Source of the DNA: Fibrobacter sp.
GTDB lineage: Bacteria; Fibrobacterota; Fibrobacteria; Fibrobacterales; Fibrobacteraceae
Length of the DNA stretch: 55,486 nucleotides
Direction: 5' to 3'
Assembly: GCA_024398845.1 (NCBI GenBank)
Contig: JAKSIM010000014.1
Span: 1-55,486 of the forward strand
In this document: one piece after another, positions 1-7,383 of the stretch
Layout: the number at the start of each line of letters is the position of its first letter
How positions within the stretch are numbered: the stretch's first letter is position 1
Notes under the pieces: generated by a model
Databases searched by the model: none
Seen by the model: the letters and a program-made list of their open reading frames with translations, nothing else
What the model was told of the DNA's origin: nothing
Translations under genes and position numbers: made by a program

Positions 1-2
1 AA

Positions 3-449
3 AAGTCCTCGTCCAGCTCGGTGAAGGCTTCATCCAGTTCTGTAGCGTCGTCCAGTTCTAAGGAAGTTTCGTCTAGTTCCGAAAAATCCTCGTCCAGCTC
101 GGTGAAGGCTTCATCCAGTTCTGTAGCGTCGTCCAGCTCTGAGGAAGTTTCGTCTAGCTCCGAAGAATCCTCATCAAGCTCGGTGGAGGTTTCTTCCAGT
201 TCTGTAGCATCGTCCAGCTCTGAAGAGGTTTCGTCAAGCTCCGAAGAAACCTCGTCAAGTTCAGAGGATATTTCTTACGGTTCTGATGAATCGTCTAGTT
301 CTGAGGAATCATCCAGTTCTGAGGAAGAATCGTCTTCTAGCTCGGAAGAGACTTCTTCAAGTACAGAGGACCTTTCTTCTGCTTCCGAAGAATCGTCGTC
401 CAGTTTTGAAGAGTCTTCTTCCAGCCAAATTACGACGGCAGATTCGTAG
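3..449 (+). CDS. C-terminal part of a Ser-rich (SSSSE-type) exported protein, partial
   Basis: The frame is open to the left window edge, so only the last ~148 residues are seen. They are almost entirely runs of four or five serines separated by Glu, Val, Ala or Lys, ending in SSQITTADS. Such Ser/Glu linkers are common in secreted Fibrobacter proteins, where they join domains or form a flexible tail. The first ~245 bases are made of an 81-bp tandem unit (27 residues). No catalytic domain is visible and the function cannot be named. The bamA gene follows after 48 bases. Reality of the coding frame is likely; product identity is unknown. Confidence 0.75.
   Translation, partial: KSSSSSVKASSSSVASSSSKEVSSSSEKSSSSSVKASSSSVASSSSEEVSSSSEESSSSSVEVSSSSVASSSSEEVSSSSEETSSSSEDISYGSDESSSSEESSSSEEESSSSSEETSSSTEDLSSASEESSSSFEESSSSQITTADS
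6..248 (+). repeat. 81-bp tandem repeat, three copies
   Basis: The phrase TCCTCGTCCAGCTCGGTG starts at 6 and 87 and a diverged copy starts at 168, giving exact 81-bp spacing (27 codons). Copies 1 and 2 are nearly identical at DNA level; copy 3 has drifted. The array lies inside the Ser-rich coding sequence and may extend left of the window. Confidence 0.85.
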
Positions 450-497
450 AATTTTCAAGAAGACTTGCGTAAAGACTCTTGAGACCGTTTCACTTAG

Positions 498-3389
498 GTG
501 TTAAACGCTATAAACGGGTATTTTTTTCCAAAATTATTGGGTGTGGTGAACGTCTTTTTTGTATTTTTGGGCGGTATTTTGAATTTTTTTGCTTCTATAG
601 GTAGGTTTACTCTGCGCAATCGTTTGATTTTTTTATTGCTTGCTTTGATAGGATTCTCTCAGGCACAGCTTCTGGATATGTCCGAAATGTCCCAGAATTA
701 CATGGCCGAAAATACAATCCATAAGGTCAAAGTTGAAGGTAATCACAATATGGACCAGCGTTCAGTGCTGAGCCGTATTGGTATTCGTGATGGTCAAAGT
801 TACACTCCCTCGGCTCTTACCGATAAGGTTCAAAATGCGGTAACGAGCCTCTATGAGTCCGGTCTTTTTGATGATGTTACGGCGTGGGTCGATTACCTGG
901 ACGAGGGAAACGAGGTGGACCTTATCTTTAAGATTAAGGAACTTCCTGCTTTGGATACCGCCGTTTTGGATGGCTGCGATGACATCTCCGAAGATGACTT
1001 GCGCCTCAAGTTGCGTATGATTCCTGGCCAGGTGTATAGCAAGAGTCAGTTGGAACGCGATCGTCAGGCCTTGTTGGAACATTATCGTTCCGAAGGGTAT
1101 TTGCTTGCCGAAGTCGGTTATCGCGAAGAAGCCGTCGACGAAAACCAGAACAAGGTGACTTTTATTATTCGTGAAGGCGAGAAGGTGAAGATTCGCAACT
1201 TCGTCATCAAGGGAAACGATCACGTTCCTGCCGAAGATATCAAGGACCACATGCTCTCGAAGCAGGACCAGTGGTGGGGTGGCGGTGAGTTCAAGGAAAA
1301 CGTTTTTGAGGCGGACCGCGATACGGTGTTGAACGCCATTCGTCATTTTGGCTTCTTGGATGCAGAATTGACGGAGTACTACGTTGAATATCTGCCTGAC
1401 TCTACATGTTTGTTCTACCTTGGCCGCATGGTTCCGGTTGGAAACGACCTGAAGGTCCTTTATGACCAGTTGAACCTCGCGATGAGCGATTCCGTGACCG
1501 CGTTGCATAAAATGGCGGGCAAGCCCACTATGGAAGTGACGCATTATTTCCGCAATGAACGCAATGGCGCTCATGGTTATGTGTCCCGTCCGCTTCCCCA
1601 GGTCAAGGATGAAGAAGATGCTCTTAAAATGTTGAACGACATTATTCGCTATGAACGTTCCCGCAAGGAATGGCTCAAGATTGTCGAAGGTCGCAAGTTC
1701 AATAACCCCAAGATTTACGAACTCAGGAAAAAGAAGAAGCTCTCGCACTACGAAGAAAAGCTGCTTGTTCGTTACATGATCGAGGATATGTTCCCGGCCT
1801 TGAACAAGTACGATGAAATCAAGACTTCTAGTGAAGTGGCTATTCATATTTCGATGAACGAAGGTCGCCGTTACTATATGGGCGGTTTGCACTTCTCGGG
1901 TAACGAGGTTCTAAACGACAAGATTCTTGATTATGCGTTCCGCCTTGATAGCGGTGAGGTTTTTGACCAGTACGTTTACGAATCTTCTAAAAAGGCTCTC
2001 CTTGATTCTTACCGTGAAGATGGTTACCTGTTTGCCCAGTTTGATGAAGAACGTACCTTTACAAACGATTCCATTGTGAACTTGACTTACCGCATGCGTG
2101 AAGGATTGCCGGCAAGCATCCACAAGGTCCACATTCACGGAAATACCAAGACCAACGAAAAAGTTATCCGTCGTGAAGTTCGTTTGTATCCGGGTGATAC
2201 CTATCGCCAGTCTGCTTTGGAACGTAGCTTCCGCGAGATTATGCAACTCAACTACTTTGACATGGTCGTTCCCGACATTAAGGTTGTGGGCGAACAGGAA
2301 GTGGATTTGGACTTTGCTGTGCAAGAAAAGGAAGCAGGTACAGGTACGTTTAGCCTTGGCGTTTCTTATAGCCAGAGCGATGGACTTGTGGGTACGGCCA
2401 GTGTATCTATCCCGAACTGCTGTATGGGCGATGGTCAGGCAGCAACACTTAGCTTGGAATATGGCGAGGACAAGAAGGGGGCTAGCGTTAGCTTTACAGA
2501 ACCTTGGTTTATGGACAAGCCTATTACCTTGGGTGCGAACCTCCTTTATAGTTGGTGGAATGAGGAACAATATGGTGACCCGAACATTACCCGATATGGT
2601 GGTAGCGTATTTATGGGCAAACGCCTCAAGTGGCCTGATGACTACTTCTATGGTCAAGTGAGCTACAGCTGGCTCATGAACAAACAGGGTGACAATATTG
2701 ATGGTAGCTATGTGCTTTACACGGGTATCGAATCGGCTGTTGGATTTAAACTGATTCGCGATGATAAGAATTTGCCGATGTTCCCGACAGAGGGCTCTCG
2801 TTATGTTCTTGGCGTGGAAGTGGCCGATAATTTCTTGTTCAGCGACTTTGAATTCATAAAGACCGATATCTCTATTAAGTGGTGGTTCCCGCTGTTCCGT
2901 GACCGTTTAACCTTGGCTTTGACTAATGAATATGGCGTTATTTTTGGCGATAAGCTGGAATATCGTAATTTGTTCAAAATGGGTGGCGTGATGGGCTATG
3001 AAGGTTTGATGCGCGGCTATTCGTCGGGTTCTTTGGGCTACGGACGATTGGGACGCAGTTACCAGTATGTTGGCGCCGAAATTCAGTTGGGTCTCGTCCC
3101 GCAAACATTCTACCTGTTGCCGTTCTTCTTTGATGCCGGTAACGTATTTGGCGATCGCTATAATCCGAATTCCAAGGTGTCTAAACCAAGTCGAAGCCCG
3201 CTTAATGAATGGGATCCGACAAACTTCAAAAAGGATATTGGCTTTGGCTTCCGTGTGGTTGTGCCGATGCTTGGTATTATTGGCTTTGACTTTGCTTGGC
3301 CTTTGGATGTTGGTGAATCGTATAACGGCTTGCAACACACCGAAGTTGGTGACATGGAATTCAACTTTGTCATTGGTCAGGGATTCTAA
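498..3389 (+). CDS. bamA: Outer membrane protein assembly factor BamA (Omp85 family)
   Basis: BamA folds beta-barrel proteins into the outer membrane. A hydrophobic N-terminus ending in LLLALIGFSQAQ looks like a signal peptide. POTRA-type repeats follow (first about residues 75-150, second 155-235, third from 236, last ones about 450-610), then a C-terminal barrel from about residue 615 that ends in Phe, the usual Omp85 signal. At 963 residues it is longer than the usual 750-850, because a charged segment of about 130 residues (roughly 305-440) interrupts the third POTRA. The GTG start at 498 is uncertain: two hydrophobic stretches precede the POTRA region and no strong ribosome site is seen. 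A skp-like gene follows 17 bases later, the classic bamA-skp order. Confidence 0.93.
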   Translation: MLNAINGYFFPKLLGVVNVFFVFLGGILNFFASIGRFTLRNRLIFLLLALIGFSQAQLLDMSEMSQNYMAENTIHKVKVEGNHNMDQRSVLSRIGIRDGQSYTPSALTDKVQNAVTSLYESGLFDDVTAWVDYLDEGNEVDLIFKIKELPALDTAVLDGCDDISEDDLRLKLRMIPGQVYSKSQLERDRQALLEHYRSEGYLLAEVGYREEAVDENQNKVTFIIREGEKVKIRNFVIKGNDHVPAEDIKDHMLSKQDQWWGGGEFKENVFEADRDTVLNAIRHFGFLDAELTEYYVEYLPDSTCLFYLGRMVPVGNDLKVLYDQLNLAMSDSVTALHKMAGKPTMEVTHYFRNERNGAHGYVSRPLPQVKDEEDALKMLNDIIRYERSRKEWLKIVEGRKFNNPKIYELRKKKKLSHYEEKLLVRYMIEDMFPALNKYDEIKTSSEVAIHISMNEGRRYYMGGLHFSGNEVLNDKILDYAFRLDSGEVFDQYVYESSKKALLDSYREDGYLFAQFDEERTFTNDSIVNLTYRMREGLPASIHKVHIHGNTKTNEKVIRREVRLYPGDTYRQSALERSFREIMQLNYFDMVVPDIKVVGEQEVDLDFAVQEKEAGTGTFSLGVSYSQSDGLVGTASVSIPNCCMGDGQAATLSLEYGEDKKGASVSFTEPWFMDKPITLGANLLYSWWNEEQYGDPNITRYGGSVFMGKRLKWPDDYFYGQVSYSWLMNKQGDNIDGSYVLYTGIESAVGFKLIRDDKNLPMFPTEGSRYVLGVEVADNFLFSDFEFIKTDISIKWWFPLFRDRLTLALTNEYGVIFGDKLEYRNLFKMGGVMGYEGLMRGYSSGSLGYGRLGRSYQYVGAEIQLGLVPQTFYLLPFFFDAGNVFGDRYNPNSKVSKPSRSPLNEWDPTNFKKDIGFGFRVVVPMLGIIGFDFAWPLDVGESYNGLQHTEVGDMEFNFVIGQGF

Positions 3390-3406
3390 GGATCATAGGA
3401 GGCTCT

Positions 3407-3922
3407 ATGTTTCGTAAACTGGTAATTCTGCTTTTGATGGTGTTTGCTTGTGCAAGCTTCGCCGAAGATGGTCTTCGCATTGCGCATGTGGATTCCAAGC
3501 TGATATTTGATGGCTACAAGGGCACCAAAAAAGCACAGGAAGAATATGACCGCCAGGTGGCTAAGTGGGAACAGCAGGGTAACTTGCTGCAAAAGGAACT
3601 GGCTGCCATCAAAGAAAAAATTGATAAGCAGATGTTGATGCTTAGCGATGAAAAGAAACGTGAACTTGAGGCCGAGTACAATAAAAAGGATACGGAACTC
3701 AAGAACTTCATTGATCGCGTTTATGGCCGCAAAGGCGAACTCATCAGCGAAAACGAAAAGGTGAGTGCTCCGATTATCCAGCTCATTCGCAAAGCCATCA
3801 ACGAAATTGCCCTGCAGGAAGGCTATGACATGGTGGTCGACCGCGCAACGGGTGCCGTGGTGTTCTGGAAAAAGGAAAACGACTTGACCAACAAGGTGCT
3901 CGATTACCTGAATAACCGCTAA
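3407..3922 (+). CDS. skp: Periplasmic chaperone, OmpH/Skp family
   Basis: The 171-residue product has a signal peptide (MFRKLVILLLMVFACASFA), then an IAHVDSKLIFDGYKG segment typical of the OmpH start, and a long Lys/Glu/Gln-rich stretch (about residues 45-120) expected to form the coiled-coil tentacle. Skp carries unfolded outer-membrane proteins across the periplasm to the BAM complex, which fits its place directly after bamA. AGGAGG precedes the ATG at good spacing. A strong terminator follows, so the bamA-skp unit ends here. Confidence 0.92.
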   Translation: MFRKLVILLLMVFACASFAEDGLRIAHVDSKLIFDGYKGTKKAQEEYDRQVAKWEQQGNLLQKELAAIKEKIDKQMLMLSDEKKRELEAEYNKKDTELKNFIDRVYGRKGELISENEKVSAPIIQLIRKAINEIALQEGYDMVVDRATGAVVFWKKENDLTNKVLDYLNNR

Positions 3923-3941
3923 GTCCAACGTGAAATTTGTT

Positions 3942-3972
3942 GCCTGCGGAAATAAAACCGCAGGCTTTTTTT
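3942..3972 (+). terminator. Rho-independent terminator after skp
   Basis: GCCTGCGG (3942-3949) pairs perfectly with CCGCAGGC (3958-3965) around an 8-base A-rich loop, followed by seven T. It closes the bamA-skp transcript. Confidence 0.95.
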
Positions 3973-4040
3973 ATATTAGATGAAACGTTTGCGCTGAAAC
4001 CTTGAAAGGAATGCCGCCCCTAACCACTAACCACTTGAAA

Positions 4041-4173
4041 GTAAACAGTAAGCAGTAAACAGGATTTATAATGGCGGCTACGCCGCCCACTAACCACCAA
4101 CCACTAACCACCAACCACTTGATAGTAAGCAGTAAACAGGATTTATAATGGCGGCTACGCCGCCCACTAACCA
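4041..4173. repeat. Dispersed hairpin repeat, two tandem copies between skp and ettA
   Basis: Two copies (about 4041-4090 and 4124-4173) of a 45-50 bp unit: GTAAACA/GTAAGCA heptads, then AGGATTTATAATGGCGGC and a perfect hairpin GGCGGC-TAC-GCCGCC. The copies are joined by CTAACCA/CCAACCA heptads, which continue to the ettA start codon. The same unit recurs at 38868-39025. The AGGA-N6-ATG order inside each unit resembles a ribosome site plus start. The spacer between skp and ettA holds nothing else recognisable. Confidence 0.85.
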
Positions 4174-4197
4174 CCAACCACTAACCACTAAAATAAT

Positions 4198-5892
4198 ATG
4201 GCCGAACAGAATAAAGCAGAAAAATTCGTTTTCTACATGTACAAGATGACCAAGTCCTATCCGCCGAACAAGGAAGTGCTGAAGGATATTTCCTTAAGCT
4301 TCTACTATGGCGCGAAGATTGGTATTATCGGCCAGAACGGTGCCGGTAAGTCGACGCTCCTCCGCATCATGGCGGGCATCGACAAGGAATTCCAGGGCGA
4401 AGCCTGGATTGAACCGGGCCGCACCGCGGGCTATTTGCCGCAGGAACCGCAGCTGGACCCGAACCTCACCGTGAAGGAAAACGTGATGCAGGCCGTCGCT
4501 AAAAAGCAGGCTGTGCTGGACCGCTTCAACGAGATTTCCATGAAGTTCGCGGAACCCATGGAAGACGACGAGATGAACAAACTCTTGGACGAACAGGCGA
4601 AGCTCCAGGACATCATCGACGCGCAGGATTTGTGGAGCCTCGACCGCAACATCGAAATCGCGATGGACGCTCTCCGCTGCCCGCCGGGCGACTGGCCGGT
4701 GACGAACTTGAGCGGTGGTGAAAAGCGCCGCGTGGCCCTTTGCCGTTTGCTCTTGGAAGAACCGGATTTGCTGTTGCTCGACGAACCGACGAACCACCTG
4801 GATGCGGAAACCGTCGCATGGCTCGAACGCCACCTGCGCGAATACAAGGGCTCCGTGATTCTCGTGACCCATGACCGTTACTTCCTCGATAACGTCACGA
4901 ACTGGATTCTGGAAATCGACCGCGGTCGCGGCATTCCTTGGGAAGGCAATTACGCCCAGTGGCTCGACCAGAAACTCGAACGCATGAAGAACGAAGAGAA
5001 GGGCGAATCCGACCGCCAGAAGCGCCTTGCCCGCGAACAGGAATGGGTGAAGGCTTCTCCGAAGGCTCGTCAGGCCAAGAGCAAGGCCCGTTTGAAGGCT
5101 TACGAAGACTTGCTTGCCGAAGATTCTCGCGAACAAATTAAGGTCGCCCAGATTCACATTGCAAACGGCAACCGCTTGGGCGACATCGTGATTCAGGCGG
5201 AACATTTGCAGAAGTCCTTTGGCGAAAAGGTGCTGTTCGATGACATGAACTTCAGCCTGCCGCGTTCCGGCATCGTGGGCATCATTGGCCCGAACGGTGC
5301 GGGTAAGACTACTTTGTTCAAAATGATTACCGGCTCGGAAAAACCGGATGGCGGTACCTTGAAGATTGGCGAAACCGTCCAGATTATCAGCATGGAACAG
5401 GGTCGCGAAAGCCTTGACGATTCGAAGACCGTGTGGGAATCCATCACGGGCGGAAACGACGAAATCATGATTGGCGACAAGAAGATGAACGGCCGCGCTT
5501 ATTGCGGACTCTTCAACTTTACGGGTGCCGCCCAGCAGAAGAAGCTTTCGCAGCTTTCCGGTGGTGAACGCAACCGCGTGCTCATGGCGAAGAACCTGCA
5601 GCAACCGGGCAACCTGTTGTTCCTTGACGAACCGACCAACGACTTGGACATTGAAACGTTGCAGGCTTTGGAACAGGCTATCCTCAAGTTCGCTGGCTGC
5701 GCCGTGATCATCTCGCATGACCGCTGGTTCCTGGACCGCATCGCGACCCACATTCTCGCTTACGAAGGCGATTCCAAGGTCGTGTGGTTCGAAGGCAACT
5801 GGAGCGAATACGAAGCCGACCGCAGAAAGCGCCTTGGCGAAGACGCCGACAATCCGAAGCCCATCAAGTACAAGACGCTTACGCGCAACTAA
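4198..5892 (+). CDS. ettA: Energy-dependent translational throttle protein EttA (ABC-F ATPase)
   Basis: EttA is a soluble ABC-F ATPase that binds the ribosomal E site and gates the first steps of elongation according to ATP/ADP level. Two ABC domains are visible: the first Walker A GQNGAGKST (about residues 42-50) with LSGGEKRRVALCRLLL and LLLLDEPTNHLD, the second GPNGAGKTT (about 361-369) with LSGGERNRVLMAKNL and LFLDEPTNDLD. No transmembrane segment is present. The length of 564 is close to the 555 of Escherichia coli EttA, and the tail PKPIKYKTLTRN is typical. The gene stands alone between a repeat-filled spacer and a terminator. EttA rather than another ABC-F protein is well supported by overall similarity. 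Confidence 0.95.
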   Translation: MAEQNKAEKFVFYMYKMTKSYPPNKEVLKDISLSFYYGAKIGIIGQNGAGKSTLLRIMAGIDKEFQGEAWIEPGRTAGYLPQEPQLDPNLTVKENVMQAVAKKQAVLDRFNEISMKFAEPMEDDEMNKLLDEQAKLQDIIDAQDLWSLDRNIEIAMDALRCPPGDWPVTNLSGGEKRRVALCRLLLEEPDLLLLDEPTNHLDAETVAWLERHLREYKGSVILVTHDRYFLDNVTNWILEIDRGRGIPWEGNYAQWLDQKLERMKNEEKGESDRQKRLAREQEWVKASPKARQAKSKARLKAYEDLLAEDSREQIKVAQIHIANGNRLGDIVIQAEHLQKSFGEKVLFDDMNFSLPRSGIVGIIGPNGAGKTTLFKMITGSEKPDGGTLKIGETVQIISMEQGRESLDDSKTVWESITGGNDEIMIGDKKMNGRAYCGLFNFTGAAQQKKLSQLSGGERNRVLMAKNLQQPGNLLFLDEPTNDLDIETLQALEQAILKFAGCAVIISHDRWFLDRIATHILAYEGDSKVVWFEGNWSEYEADRRKRLGEDADNPKPIKYKTLTRN

Positions 5893-5955
5893 GTTGCGCG
5901 AGGGTCGCTGCAGTTCACTTTGTGAACTTGCGCTTTGAGGTGTGAGTAATATAAT

Positions 5956-5989
5956 GGCGCCCGACCATTCATTTGGGGCGCCTTTTTTT
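5956..5989 (+). terminator. Rho-independent terminator after ettA
   Basis: GGCGCCC (5956-5962) pairs with GGGCGCC (5976-5982), followed by seven T. The stem is perfect. Confidence 0.93.
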
Positions 5990-6005
5990 GTTCATTTTGA
6001 ACGCT

Positions 6006-6067
6006 GTATTGAATAAAAAACGTACTTTTTTGTTCAATACGGTGAAATTATTGAATAAAAAATGTAT
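6006..6067 (+). promoter_or_regulatory. Operator-like repeats upstream of the AAA/DUF4143 gene
   Basis: GTATTGAA (6006-6013) and TTCAATAC (6033-6040) form an inverted repeat whose A6 and T6 inner parts also pair. The left arm returns as a direct repeat: TATTGAATAAAAAACGTA at 6007-6024 and TATTGAATAAAAAATGTA at 6049-6066 differ at one base and start 42 bp apart, four DNA turns. The last copy ends ten bases before the ATG, so a protein bound here would cover promoter and ribosome site. Function is inferred. Confidence 0.6.
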
Positions 6068-6076
6068 TTTTAGGAC

Positions 6077-7279
6077 ATGAAGAATGCCATGCTCAGCCAG
6101 CGGAATGAACGGAACCGCCTCCTTGCCCAACCTTACCTTACACGTCAGATGATGTATGATTTTGAGGCCTTGCTCCGGAGTCCGAACATAAAGTTGTTGA
6201 CAGGGCCTCGACGCGTAGGGAAATCTACCCAAGCGATTTTGATGCTGCGGGGGAAAAATTTTGCATACTTGAATTTTGATGATAATGATTTGCTGAAGGA
6301 TTGGGATGAGGATCTTGCTGAAAAATTGCTGAATGAAGTGTACCCGGGATTCCAATACCTTCTGCTTGACGAAGTCCAGAACGTGAAGGGCTGGGACGTT
6401 TGGGTTGGCAAGCTTTTCCGTCGGGGATTCAATTTGGTTATTACGGGCAGCAATGCCAATATGCTTTCGGGTGAAATGGCGACCATGCTCACTGGCCGTT
6501 ATCTTGAAATCAAGATGTTGCCTTTTAGCCTTTTTGAAACGCGAAAATTCAACCAGGAATTGACTAAGGATGATTACCTGAAAAATGGTGGCTACCCGGA
6601 AACTGTTTCGCAGCGGGCCATGACGCAATCCTACTTGCAAGCGCTTTTCGATTCCATCGTGTATAAGGATGTGGTTCGTAGGCACAAGGTTCGAAATGCT
6701 ACGGATTTGAACAATGTGGCTACGTTCCTTCTTGCGAATTTTACGGGAACATTTAGCTATAACGATGTGGCGGATGATCTTGGCCTTTCCAGTGTAGCTA
6801 CAACGAAAAAGTTCATGGACTATTTACATGAATCGTTCCTGTTCTACTATCTGGACAGATATAACAACAAACTGAAGTTGATGAAAAAGGCTCCGCGCAA
6901 GGTCTATGTGGTGGACAATGGCTTTGTTTTGTCGAGGGCGTTTACCCTTAGTGAAAATCTTGGCAAGTTACTAGAAAATCAAGTCTTTATTGAACTGCTT
7001 CGACGTGGGTTCGATACGGGAAAATCCTTGTTCTATTATCGTTCTCGCAATGACAAGGAAACGGACTTTGTTGTTCGTGAAGGCAACAAGGTGAAACAGC
7101 TAATCCAAGTTTGTTACGATATGTCGAATAACAAGACGGAAAAACGCGAGGTGGATAGCCTTGTGGAATGTGCTGGCGAATTGAAGTGCGACAATCTCAC
7201 TATCATTACGTGGGATGAAGAACGAGTCATTGAAAAGAACGGGTACACCATTAAGGTCGTGCCTGTGGAAAAATTCTAA
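6077..7279 (+). CDS. ATP-binding protein, AAA_14 with C-terminal DUF4143 domain
   Basis: The 400-residue protein carries a Walker A motif GPRRVGKST (residues 43-51), a Walker B with YLLLDEVQNV (about 93-102) and a sensor-like ITGSNA. The C-terminal half is DUF4143, which resembles a PD-(D/E)XK nuclease fold: FYYRSRNDKETDFVV and the later QVCYD supply the acidic residues and Gln expected there. The family is widespread in many copies in Bacteroidetes and Fibrobacter; its substrate is not established, and links to mobile DNA or toxin-antitoxin behaviour are only suggestions. AGGA precedes the start. It is a single gene with its own repeat-bearing upstream region. Confidence 0.85.
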   Translation: MKNAMLSQRNERNRLLAQPYLTRQMMYDFEALLRSPNIKLLTGPRRVGKSTQAILMLRGKNFAYLNFDDNDLLKDWDEDLAEKLLNEVYPGFQYLLLDEVQNVKGWDVWVGKLFRRGFNLVITGSNANMLSGEMATMLTGRYLEIKMLPFSLFETRKFNQELTKDDYLKNGGYPETVSQRAMTQSYLQALFDSIVYKDVVRRHKVRNATDLNNVATFLLANFTGTFSYNDVADDLGLSSVATTKKFMDYLHESFLFYYLDRYNNKLKLMKKAPRKVYVVDNGFVLSRAFTLSENLGKLLENQVFIELLRRGFDTGKSLFYYRSRNDKETDFVVREGNKVKQLIQVCYDMSNNKTEKREVDSLVECAGELKCDNLTIITWDEERVIEKNGYTIKVVPVEKF

Positions 7280-7311
7280 ATGATTCATTACGTTCTTTTT
7301 TTGTCTGCAAT

Positions 7312-7343
7312 AAAAAAGGACGGGTGCCAAGAGGCACTCGTCC
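7312..7343 (-). terminator. Rho-independent terminator of the collagen-like lipoprotein gene
   Basis: On the minus strand an 11-bp stem (7318-7328 with 7333-7343, one G-T pair, loop of four) is followed by six T (7312-7317). On the plus strand five A follow, so it may only weakly stop the DUF4143 gene. Confidence 0.88.
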
Positions 7344-7383
7344 AAAAATTTATTCAAGTAAAAATCGCTCTATAAGTGAATTT

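Noticed and set aside
762..1892. 376-codon minus-strand open frame over bamA
   Set aside because: Shadow of bamA coding bias.
4041..4173. CRISPR array
   Set aside because: Units are not evenly spaced with unique spacers, there are no cas genes, and the block is repeated elsewhere with the same flanks.
3971..4177. 68-codon minus-strand frame through the repeat block
   Set aside because: Made only of the heptad repeats; a similar frame occurs in the second block for the same reason.
4294..5751. 485-codon minus-strand open frame over ettA
   Set aside because: Antisense shadow of a GC-rich, highly conserved gene; no domain and no start signal.
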